DNA of 64,000 nt. Source: Formicarius rufipectus. Its lineage: Eukaryota; Chordata; Aves; Passeriformes; Formicariidae. The translations under genes and the position numbers were made by a program. The notes under the pieces are model-generated. The model ran no database searches. It worked only from the letters and a program-made list of their open reading frames with translations, and was not told where the DNA came from. The stretch lies in the NCBI GenBank assembly GCA_013399695.1, contig VXAU01000760.1, forward strand, positions 434,001-498,000. The letters run 5' to 3'. Every line of letters begins with the position of its first letter. The first letter of the stretch is position 1. Below, one piece after another: positions 49,501 through 61,864 of the stretch.

Positions 49501-51166
49501 TTCTCACTGAAAGGGCTCTTTCTCATCATTTTTTTCCTTGAATACAAACTCCCAAACCATGATGTGGTTTCTGGCTGAAGGAGCATTCAGTGAGGAGCAC
49601 TGAACCATGGAGCGAAGGGAGCAAGGCAGCTGACAGCTGCAGTACAGAGGGCAACCTCATCTCTGACGGACTAAGACAGAAGAGGGTTATTCCAAGCTCA
49701 AGAACATTACATTTTTTATTTACAGCTGTATAAATACGTAGGTGTGTGGAGAGGGAGAGGAAAAAAATCTGATATAGGAGTTGATGTGGAGTTTTCTGAC
49801 TAACTTTTCTGAACTGAACCAAAGAAACAAACAAGGTCTGAGTGCGATTTCAAGACAAATACACATTTCAACAGTTTCAGTAAGTTTTAATGAGGATTTA
49901 TGTTTTGCTGGTTGGTTTACACATACTTTTAAAATCTAACATTGAAGCACACATTTAAACTGCCACGGAAAAACGTGTGGATTCACACACACATTTTTCA
50001 ACATTTCCCCTCATGGAAAACAGGAATCATTCATCTACAGGAACTGTTTGTCGAGGCAGATGCAGTAAAATTTCTCTTAGAAAGGTCAAAGAATAGAAAT
50101 TTTATTTCTCCCCAGATGCACTCCCTATATTTGTTCTACACAATCATGGGATCTGTAGTGCCTGTAGGCAGCCCCTGAGCAAGGACACGAATCCCAGGGA
50201 ACCCCAACAGCTGAAGAGGGATGCAAATCATAAACCTGGAGGTGTTTAGCTTGGCCTCATCCCAACACAAGCTCTTTAGCCAAAGAAGTGCCAAGGTTTT
50301 TTCCCTGCCTTATGAACTTTCTAGGAGCACATGGCCACATTAACGCCACAGCAATCACAGCTACCTAAAGCTGGAGAGACAGAATCATTTTCTCCACAAA
50401 AAGTTCCTTTGTATAAAGCAATGTCAAGCAGGACATGGAATAATAGTCCGTGTTTCTAATACAGTACTCCAGTCAAAAGATCTTTGTAATGGAATTTAAT
50501 AGCAAATAAAAATTTGCACTGAGAGCTCATACAGCAAACAAATGCTTCAAAAATGAAAAGTAACAAGAGCAAGCATCTGACAAAACTGGGTCTTCTACAA
50601 AAGCCTCTTATGTTCAGTTTTCATGTTTCTTATTTATTAAATATGCTGATGTCAATCGGACTCAATCCCAATATGAAGCTCAAATAATTTTCACAATGAA
50701 AACATATTTAATAAGGCTATCTTCAAAATCATCCTATACCCCAAAGTGGCCATACTATCAAGCTACCCTTCTCTCTTTCAGTCCAGGATTTATTAGCTTT
50801 TCATTAAAATATTTTATGCTACCCTCCCAGATATTGAGAACAAGAGCTTTATAAATAACACCAGTAATTACGCTGTGTGGTTTTACATGTTTTTCTTCCC
50901 CCTTGAAGCTTAACTCAGTATGTTCAACACAGCACCAGTATCTAAATTTAGCTCCTACGCTCTGCAAGCAATCTAGTCTAGGATTAAATGCCATTGGACA
51001 ACACTGACCCTGTAAGTCTCCTCTTATCTTATGACTTCAGTCAAAGTTTGCTCACTTCCAATATTTTCACTTTCCCAAGGGAAAGTAAATTCTATGCCTG
51101 TGAAGGATGAAAAACCAAACTATGGCCAGAACATCAAAACTGATCCAAAGTACACATAGCACTGAC

Positions 51167-51193
51167 GGGGGGAGGGAGGGAGGGAAAGAGGGG
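51167..51193 (+). repeat. (GGGA)n tract, strong G-quadruplex motif
   Basis: GGGGGGAGGGAGGGAGGG followed by AAAGAGGGG. Four G-runs separated by single As satisfy the tightest loop rule for a parallel intramolecular quadruplex on the plus strand (the non-template strand would be plus for SPSB4 transcription, so the nascent minus-sense RNA would be C-rich). Confidence 0.85.
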
Positions 51194-52469
51194 TTCGGAA
51201 AAAAGAGGAAGATCACGATTTTTTTTCAAATGCACCCCTCTTGGGCTTATCAATGAAGACTATTAAAGATCACTACTAAGATGACTGACAATTAACCCAA
51301 AACATCATCATTAAAAGGGAAAGCAATGTTTTTCACAGCCAACTCCCCCATGTGATGTGCACAACATGTTACCAGTACCCTTCCTTGGTATTTTTGTCAC
51401 TTTAATGGGACCTTAATACCAGGAAAGAACATGACACATTGCAAAGCCCTGACATCGCCATAGCAATGTTACGTTATCGTTTCTGAAGAGGTGGATTCCT
51501 CTCAATAAAACAGCAGCAGGGAGGGTAGAGGAGGGCTGTGCAGACCACACTGTCAAGTTACACTGCATAACAAATAACATGTAGAAGAAAAGAACCTTTA
51601 AGAGAGACAAAAATACTAAAATAGAAAAAGGTATGGAGTTCAGGCAACTCCTCTAGAAGAACACACACTCAACTTCAAAATAGATCTGAATGCTGAAATT
51701 ATGGGTTTAACCAAAGAGTGGAAAAGCCAGATAGGAAGTCGAATTTGCCTTGACACGGTGGCCTGTATAACACTCTGCAAACCTCAGCAAAAAGGGAAAC
51801 TAGTGAGGAGGACAGACAGCTGCTCAAACTGTCACCTAACACTGAGGCTGGCCCAGTGCCCCGGCTGCACTGGTACAAGCAGCACAGCACCAGCTGAGGG
51901 GTGGCCCACTGCATCTGTATCTTGGAAACACAAAGCCTCCTAAGTGAAAGTGAACATAGCACTGAATTTAAACAAAACAACTGACAAACTAAAAAAAACC
52001 TGAACAAGTTTTTGGGGTTTTTTTTTAACTGTGGTGTAGAAGCTACTACTAGTTTTCCTGCTCAATTCATTAAATCCCAGAGATTGATTTTTTTTTTTTA
52101 TTTCAATAGCTTATCAGTAGGTGCTAACAACAAAACATCCATGCTTCACTCTCTCTCACACAGAACTAAACATTAAAAATGCACTTTGCTTTGATATGTC
52201 ACTTCAGGCATTTAATTTTCCTCTGAAATCAACTACCTTCTTTTTTTAATAGGTCAAGTGCTGACCTCCCTGACACTCTCCAGTGCAATAGCCTGACAAT
52301 GAACAGGCCCAGGAGGTTTGCTGAAAACATAAGCCTGTTGGACATCTGGTGCTATTGAAGGATAAAATGTGGAAGAAACAAGGCAGGGGGTGATGGTGTC
52401 ATTCTGAGCTGGGAGAATACTTGGTTACCTAATATAAGACCTTGCCAAAGTTGGGCAGTTTGGGATATT

Positions 52470-52590
52470 AAGCTCCAACTCAGGCAATAATGAGAAAGTG
52501 ACCTTCTTTAATGGACTGGATCAATGCATGTCAAATAGATTAAGCCTGCTGGCAGATAAGTCAATCTGCAAATGAACTACTCCCAACTTG
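52470..52590. other. Candidate conserved noncoding element
   Basis: Unique sequence with CAATAATGAGAAAGTGACC, TTTAATGGACTGG, AGATTAAGCC, CAGATAAG and TCAATCTGCAAATG, containing GATA-type and homeodomain-type cores. Suggested by motif density only. Confidence 0.2.
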
Positions 52591-55500
52591 TTCAGTCATT
52601 CAAGGTATCCGTAACTAATTTTTCTAAAAACTCAATATCTTCTCCAGTAAACTTTTCAGGTTTAAAAGGAGAAGTTAAAAATGAATGGGTTTTTCTTATA
52701 ATCCATCTTTTTTTAGATAGTAAAATGTTGCTACTAGAGAGTTCCACTGGGACTTTATTTCAGTGAAGTATTTGTTAGCAATGTTTTGTTGGAGGTGAGG
52801 ATTTGCAACAAAGCGTCACACTAACTCCACGGACTGACAGAAAGGGAGCCTGATATTTTTCTCCCTGCCCTCAAATTCAGCAGCAATTATGTTCCACAAC
52901 CACCCCACTGAGAGTGAGCTTCCACCAACACTTAGAGGAACAGCCTGCAACAGCATGAGGCAAAAGGCAGCTTTTATCACATGCTGCATGATGCCTTAAG
53001 GACATATAGAAGGACTGTAATCAGCAACAAGGCAGACTACTGTCAGTCACCAAATGTTTATAATCTTTAAGAAGCAATCAATCCACATATATAGAATGGA
53101 AGCAAGCCATATAGGGCAAATTTGCCATAAGTGAGACAAAACTCAATTAAAGTGAACCATTTCAAGGATACATATCACCAATTTTAGCTGTATCAGCTTT
53201 TACCTATTTTTTTATTACAACTATTTCAGTTACTTCATCAGTGCTAACATAATTATAAAGTTGTATCTAATGAAGTCAACATATAGTCAGGAGGTGACCT
53301 TTGCTTCCCTTGCTGCCCTGAAGCACTAGTGATGGGTTTGATTTAACAGCTGGATTTTTAATTCAGACTTAATAAGGCACTTCATTCTAAATAGAACATT
53401 TTCCTTCTTCATAGGTTGGGTTACATCTACTTTCTAGAGAGAGGGAAGGCAAAGGATCTGCTGCCTTTCCTCAGCAGGGAAGGTTTTACATTTACAATGT
53501 GCCTGTGACGACCAGTTCTGAATGAACAATTGGTGAGTGGCCATAAGGATACCTGCAAATAACATGTACAGCTTCCTTTTAGGTCTAAAGGTTACCTAAA
53601 TATGAACAGATGCCCATATTCAGCTCAAGAAAAAAGGTGGCATTAACTCCACTATCAAGCAACAGCAGGAATTCTGCCATGGTCTAATCTTTATTGAGGG
53701 CAGTTTTTAGGCTTACCTATAATAATCCATTTTAAGCTGTTTCCATTTTAAGTGGTTGAAACTATTTTATAAACTGTGTCTGACAAAAACTTGTTTTCAG
53801 TCTCCTGGAACTATTTTGAGCATTTAGTTGGTAATGGAAAACACATGTGAGAAACAGAATATCAAATAATTTTAACAGTAGTATTTCCATACTTTATTTT
53901 CAGCTTATTCATAGAGGTGAAGTGGAAATTAAATTCACCTTACATGACCAGACAAACCTGTGATCCCTGCTGCAAATCCTGCAGCAGCCTGAGTGCTCTT
54001 CAAAAATACTTGACATTTTACTAAATATCAAGTTACCCTGTCCCTCCTATCACAGATCATACCCATACATCACAGGTTCACTTCTGTTACCTTTCAGCAT
54101 TTTAATAAACATATAGCTAAAACTTGTATTTAATTTAATATTCAAGGAAGCATCACAGAAAATTTCAATCTTTTTATAAGCAGATAACTTTATGATACTT
54201 CACCTAACACTCTTTTGCTTTCTATTTTATGACATTTCCTATGTTGAAGGATGTAACTGGACAGCCATGTTCATCCAGTATCAGTAGATCCTTTATGAAT
54301 ATACTTAATTCCTTTCCAAACCTATTTATACTTTTGATTCTCACATAATCTCACTGCAATAATTTACAGGACTGATTTTTTCAATATAAGATTTTTTTTT
54401 TTTTAAATAAGGCACCTGATATTTCATGAGAACACCCCAGTCATGAAATTTTGACACTTCCATAGTCACTTCTTCTGTGCCATTTATGAGTGCATAAACA
54501 ATTTTCTTTAATATTCTCTACAGTTATTTCTTTTTCAGACTGAAGAGTAAGGCCAGAACAAACCAAGAGAGGTGTTCTGTCACATAACACATACCTAAGG
54601 TGCCACAACATACTCTGGATGCGAAAAGCCTACACAGCTCCACAAAAGGAGACCAGAGAATCCAGGAAACTGACCATTAAGGGTTACTAAACTCATCTAC
54701 ATCTGGCTAAGTATGAAATCCAGATGATTAGAGACCAAGGGATCACCCAGATGAAATAAGCTTCACAGGAATCAGGGGAAAGAACAGGGATCCCTCTGTA
54801 AGCTTAGCCAGTTCCCACACTCTCCAGTAGTCCGCCAGTAATTGCTGCTGTTGAAGACTGGATACCGAGCTAGACGGGCTGTTGGTCAGATCCAGGTTTA
54901 TTTACTCTTTCCTTGTGCAGAAGCCATAATTTTCTTCCTATTCAGCCTATTAAGTTTTAGTATTTATTTAGTTTAGCATTTATTTACATGTTTTTACATC
55001 TGGGGAGAAGGGGACAGCTATGGACAACAGAAGCATGCAGTACTCAAGACACAAGCTGGCCACAATGACACCACCACGTTTCCCTGCTCTGCTCCAACTG
55101 ACATCACATTTACCCTTTGGATCACTCACTATTGACATTTTCATAATATTATACACAGTGTCTCAATGATCTCTTTCCAGGTGGGAACAGTCCACTGTGC
55201 ACAGAACTCTTCACACACAACATGCAGGCAGATTTGCTCCCCTCACCCCATCCTCTGCTGCACTTTACTGAGCATGTAACACCACTGAATTTCACCTACT
55301 GCTTTGAGTTGTTAACTCCTACAGAACTCTTTCAGCAGTGCAATTTAGATTTATCTACCTTGAAAGATTTTGTGTAAATTACTTCACCTTAATTTCCAGT
55401 TCATCCTCACTGTACTGAACAGAGTAGGTCTCAGCAGAGATCCTACTAATAATCTCCTCCTGACTTAGAACCTGAGCATTTGCTTCCCTCTTTTGGTGCC

Positions 55501-58500
55501 TGTTTTTAAAAAGGTTCCCTAAAGAGTTGTCCAACTCTAACAACACACAGGTTTCTCAGAGGGGATGCTTTCATCAGGTTCTCTGAAATTTCAAAACCCA
55601 TTGGATTGCCCTTACTCTCACATTACCACATTTAGAGAACTGAAAAGCATGACACTCCCTTCCATGAAGTAATCCTCATATATATTTGGTTCGCTAATCA
55701 TTTTATTCTTCATTACAGTTTTTAATAGTGAAAGTCAACATTCTCGTTACATTTTTAATTAAATCTTTATCTGAACACTGGATCTCCAGCCTGGATCAAT
55801 GAGAAGCAAAACCTAGATGCGTTGCCCTCTGTAACGGCATCTACTGTATGTCAATTTGACTAGATACTTGAAAATATACTTGTGTTTTTTCAGCTGGAAC
55901 ATCTAGATAAATTGGAAAGCACTGCCAAAATAGGTCTGAGGCCTCAACAGGAGCAATGCAGGAATTTCTGTTGCCTGAACACAAAAGTGGCCATTGAAGT
56001 GCTGCAGAGTCATCATTCCAGTGGTGAAAAGGTCTAATTTCACACACTTACTATCAAAAAGGGACTGAACCTAAATTGCAAGTCTGAAATACATCCCTCT
56101 ATGTGAAGAGTCTAAATAAGCAACCATGAAGACAACCCTTGCTGCCAGTTATGTTGTTCAAAGTGTCGTTTGAGTACAAACTTCAGCAGCAAATAGGCAC
56201 TAAAATGAATCCCTGGTCTCCCAACAGGAGATGCAGATGGACCCTCAGAGCCACTGAACAGCAAATCCCAGGACACACACAGCTTTAAGGGACATGCAGG
56301 AAGTCACTGTAGGGACACTACACTTAATGACTACACCTTCTAAAGTACTCCAGGGCACACAACTCTATCAGCCTAATTAAAACCAGAAATCATTTACTGT
56401 TCTCTGCTTTCCCTGTGAAGCAGGAAGCAAATGGAGACTGATGGCAGGAGAAGTGCCCCAGAGGGCACTGAACTCCCTACTACAATTACCTAGCAAAGAG
56501 CATAGGAAGATCTTCAGAGACTGCTGTCTGCACCACACAATTATGTCTATAATGAAGAAGTTGGTTTCACTTTTTCAGGAATAGCTGAATGTGTTCCATG
56601 AGAATTTCAAGAAAGGCCCTAAACCGAATAAGAATTAAATATATGTATTAAATCATCTTTGATGGTACATATGGGACATGGATAGTTTGGCTCTGTCTGC
56701 AGAGGCTTATTTGTAAAATTATAATGCAACCAAATGTGGAAGTTATTACCTAAAAATCAGCTAAAGATCTGAAGAATTACAGGTCTAATCCTGCTTAATC
56801 CAGAACACTTCATTCTTTGGAAGTGTCATGTAATAATGACCATTAGCCATTACATGAAAAGGCTCAATTTGCTTACCCATTTACTGTACTCCAGGCGGAA
56901 AGGAAGAACAAGCTGCCAAACCAAGTCAAAGAGCCCTGAAGAAACCCTGTGAGTAAAACCAGCTTTGACAGAGAAACAGAAGCAAAACAGGTCCCTCTAA
57001 GCATCAAGAAGACCCAGAAGGTCCTTTAGTCAGTGCCTCCCCCATCTACCACCTGAAAACCCATCTCTTTGTCAGCTTCTTATTCTGCAAGGTTAAAGGT
57101 GTGCTCTACAACTGGAACTATTTTCTTGTGATTTTTCTCATCAAACAAAACTAATGACTTCTTGACAAAGAAAATGGTTCTTCTTTAAAAACACAAGAAT
57201 TTTAGAGTTTGTTCAAGAATTAAAATTTAGCTGTGTGTAAGGCACATCTAGACAGCTTTGCACAACTACTCTTTCATGACTCACTTGGCTTACCCCAATT
57301 TCTTCAAAAGTAATTTCTCATTTTTTGCCTCAAAAGACTATTTTAAACTACTATTTATGCAAAACAACTGGCAGAAGCAACTAAACAGGGCCCATTTTTC
57401 AAACCTGTACGAATAGAGACAGTCCCATTTGTAGATTAAAGAAACAAAGGAATGAGGCAAAGATGGTTACAGCTCCACTCAGAGAAAGACACCACAGCAC
57501 TCCTTTTTCCCACCTCCTTAATAACCAGTGTTTTATAATGCTCACTACAGAGAAGGTACAGAAACAGTATTTTCCATGCCTGTTTACTAAAAGGAGACCC
57601 TCCATCTCCAGCTAACTTAACAAAGACTTTCTTGCACAAGGAGATATCATTTACCAGCAGCCTGTGCATTTCAGAGAAGCACAAAGCATTGCTGAGCTCC
57701 ACAGAAGATCAGAGCACTCCTGTCAGATTAGCATGGGGAAATGGATTTACCATCTGCCTTTTTAGCTCAAAATCTTAATCCCAAAAGCCTGAAAACCAAA
57801 GATTTTTTTTACACTTAATGTGTGCTCTTGTATTGGTTATATAAATGTGGTTTTGTTCTTTTATTACTGTGCAACTTCCCAAACAGAGAGAACATGGTAT
57901 TGCCATTTTCACCAGCTCTAAGAGCAGTTCCTACAAACACCTCCTTTCATGCATTAGTTCAAAAACTGATTATGTAGAGTTAGCCAAAAGCTCTAAAAGA
58001 ATTTAAAAATTTTTAAAAATTAACACTGGAAAGGCAGTTGTGCACTGAGGAGAGGATACACTTAGATGATGTTAAAATCAATGTGGGTTTGGATCTACAA
58101 TTTATCCTGACTAAACATACACCAGGGAAAACCAGCAAACAATTACATTTGTTCTTGCAAATCATTGTCAGCAATGGGAAAACAAATAATTGTACAAAAT
58201 GTTAACTCAACTCCCTCCTGTCTAATGATTATTAGTACTGTTTTTTTTAGTTTTCAATTAGTAATTTTCCTTCAACTGCAAAAGACAATCTTCATGACAT
58301 TGCCAAATATCCCTAAAATCAGAGTGCTATCTGTGCATCAGTTAGGATCTGTGAATATAAATGCATATATGTAGCACTCACTGTAGAGCTCATACTGAGT
58401 TCTGAACATTTTCATTTGCAAGTTGTTCCTTTATATACTGATTTTTTTATATATACTTAACATACTGACTTTGTTCCCAGATCCAGTGTTTTGTTATTTT

Positions 58501-59489
58501 CAACCTAGGAAAGCAAATCTTTTCCCTATTTGACATAATGCTTACTGCACCAGTTTGTTAAGATATCTTATAAAGTAAACAGGTAAATTAAAGTGAATTA
58601 AAATTAAACCGACATGACAACAATGTGGAACAAGTCATTTAGCATACCATGGTTAAAATGGCCCTTGGATTTTACGCTTACTCATATTTCATACACAAAA
58701 CGTTTCCTGACATTTGCATTTTAAGGAAGTTTCCATCGAAACAGAAATCTGGGGAACAGAAAGCAGATTGTGGTTCCAGCTGAAGGGCCTGGTGAGAAGT
58801 CACTGGGGAGCTGTGGGATTTGTTGACTGGCATGTTCAGGGGGTTGCTGAGAAACCACAGCAGCCTGATGGCTTCTCTCTGGCTCTGAGAGCAGCACGAA
58901 ATGATGGGCTGCTTCCCCAAGAGACACCCCCTAATGACAACAGCCAAACACTGCAGGGAAGGGTCTCCCAGTGGACAGCCCCCCTGTTTTGTCAGACAGT
59001 TCTGGAAATAATTCCTAGCCCAGTTCTCCTTTCACCCACTAACCACTCAGATGGGCAGCACCTCATGCACCCCTCTGGCCAGGATCCAGGATCTCAAGAA
59101 CCAGAGCAGCAGCACTTGGGTCAGAAGCAGGAGGTCAGAACTGCTGCATTGCCAGGGAAGCTGCTGAAGGCATAATCCCCTTTGGAACAAAGTCTCAACT
59201 GTCCTGATTTGTCCTATCCCTACTCTGTATTAAGGACAAACTTGTTTTCATTAAGATTTTAAGCTTATAACTTACATATGCATTATATATTAAAGGTGTT
59301 CATTAAAAATGGGCCGGAGGAAGTACGGAAGTTCCTCTGCATAAGCAATTTAGGAAAAAAATTGCATTCTCAGGAAGCTGTTGTTTGCATGCAGATGCTG
59401 ACATTGTTGTTCATGGTGCCTGTTTATCAGAGTTGCATTCATGAAGTGTTATCACAGTTGCATATCACAGATGCTGCTCAACTTTAGAT

Positions 59490-59522
59490 GCTACAACCCT
59501 TTAGATGCTAAAGGGTTGTAGC
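59490..59522. repeat. Perfect hairpin: 14-bp inverted repeat, 5-base loop
   Basis: GCTACAACCCTTTA (59490-59503), loop GATGC, then TAAAGGGTTGTAGC (59509-59522), an exact reverse complement. A 12-base direct repeat CTTTAGATGCTA also occurs at 59482-59493 and 59499-59510, overlapping the arms. This combination is what a replication template switch leaves behind. Confidence 0.9.
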
Positions 59523-61837
59523 TCCAGTATTTCAAGTACATCAAGCTACATGCAGGATTCTGAAAATGTTTATGTCACAGGTGGTTTAGTTTCTGCTTTA
59601 TTCTTGAAATGAAATTGTACAATGCCTTAAACGTCTCACTGGTGATCAGTTATACTTGGAAGCTAAGGAAACTATTTTAGAGGATGCAAGATTTATTGCG
59701 TAAAAGTAACGGATGAAATTTATAGTAGGTCTTCAGAAAATTGAGAAAAAAGAAGAATTTTAGAAATGTAAAATTCCATCAGAAATGAAGAACATTTCAG
59801 TCAGAAAAATCTGCAGGGTTAATTCAGTCTCTCAGATCCAGACATAATAACAGTTCACTCATTTCTACTCAAACTGAAAACTCCAGTTGCAAAGTCACAA
59901 GGGACAAAAATACTGGGAGACGCCAATAGCATCACAGTGATTCCTCTAAAGTTCATTCTGAAAACACAGAGAACATTTGCCAGGTTCTTTGACTTATACA
60001 GGCTCTTAGTTTGACTTACAAAAACAAGCAGTGGTCAGGACAGGCCAGCATAGCTGTGCTTAACACCAGGAGGAGCCAGGTGAAGTTTCACTCCCTGCCA
60101 TAGAGCTGGAGGTCGGAATCAGAGCTCCTGTGCTCCTGACAGAAAAACTGGTCATGAAAGTAAAGTAGGGATGTTTGGTCATTCAGGAGCTTGGATAGTC
60201 CTGACCTTTCTTTTCCATGTGCTTCTTGGCTTACAACATCAAGGCTTACTCCCTTCTGACAAAATCTCAGCTTTTTTTTTTTTTTTTTCTCCTTTTCCCC
60301 TTTTCATCCCTCTTACCAGAACTCTCTGGTTCTCTCTTCCTTTTAAGCACTTCTCCACATCTGTTCTTTCAAATACATCTTTCTACATCTCGCTGGCACT
60401 TTTCACTTTACCTCCTGCTTTTCCTGTTCCCTTGCCACACATTCCATTCTGTGGGTCTCATGATACTGTTCATCCTTTGCACACTACAGCCCTTTTGCCG
60501 AAGTCCCCACAACTTTAACTTTTAAATCTCAAACCAAATGAAAAGTAAAGTCTGTGTTAGCATTCCCTTCCCAAGTCAAGGAAATACCACTGATGCTGCC
60601 TTTTTAGCATGAGCCCAGTGCACATTCCATGAGGTCTCCCTGCACTAGGTGAAGCAATCCCTGCTTTCCCAAACGTGTCATGAACAAATTACTCAGAAGT
60701 ACAAAAGGACTGGCTGTAACCAAATACTAACGTGCCCTTAATGGACTGCAGATTTCGCAGGATGTTTAAAGTTTCCCCTCTGATCTCTCTGATCTTTGCC
60801 CTTCATTTGTTTATACAGGCAGAGGCCAACAGGTCATACCACTAAAATCAGCAAATTGTTTACACATATGGCAAGCATGCATGGAGCAGGGATGGAGCTG
60901 TGGCCACAACACAGCACATTAAAGCAATTGTGTTAGTTAAAATAACAAAGATACAGCGAGTCCACACACGTGATGAGGAGACCCTTCCAGAGCAACGAAA
61001 CTCGGTATGAACTACGAAATCAACTGGCACTTCTTCAGAAGCCAAGGCAAACGTTCCACTCCAACCTAACCCAACTCACTCATCACAGATTTCAGGAGAA
61101 GCAGCAGCCTTTGACATCACCAGAGTCAAAATATTGCAAATTTTTCAGTGCATGAGCTAATTCAGCAGGGTGGCAGCTAATACTGCCCAGAATATAAAAG
61201 CCTACAAAGCGAGGCTGGAAGAGAAGCTGTTACTCATGTTGGGTTGCACATATCTGAGCACCAGGTCCCATTATGGTGCCCATGGCTGGATGATCCATCT
61301 CACCAGAGACAACTTACTGGGGAGGAGTTCTCTGTTCAGTGAAAATACACTATTTTCCTAATACCTATGCTAGATTTGAAACTAAAATCCACTGTTTAAA
61401 AAAAAATCGTTAAGTGCTTAAACCAAATTTCTAAGCCCTTAAAAATTATTTTAACCTTTCTAAAGGTCTTTCAAAAAGTCTCCTCAAACAACATATTTTA
61501 CATAATACGTACACTTGGAAATGAGGCATTTTCAGAAGCAGAAAACATTTCAATTTCAAGCATGTGAACAGGGTAGTAATACAACCCCACACTCTGTTTT
61601 GTTTTGATGGACAGAGGAATGTATTTCTGAGAGCAATTACACGATCCATGCTTGAGAATGCCAAAATATAAAAAGTAAACACTACAAGAAATGAGGAAAA
61701 GCAGCAGGATCTAAAAGAAATGAATCATTCTGTCTTGGTCAAATATACTGTAGCTGTCAAGCTTGCTGAAACCACAGAGAGAAGGAAGCAGATTTTTTTT
61801 TTTTTTTAGCTTCAAGATGCTGTATCAAAGCTTTGAG

Positions 61838-61864
61838 GCCTATTCAGTGGCATAGTGAATAGGC
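61838..61864. repeat. 9-bp inverted repeat with 9-base spacer
   Basis: GCCTATTCA (61838-61846) and TGAATAGGC (61856-61864) are perfect reverse complements around GTGGCATAG. Confidence 0.75.

Noticed and set aside
58714..59175. 153-codon plus-strand open frame
   Set aside because: Non-ATG start, unrecognised product, no splice context. Judged chance.
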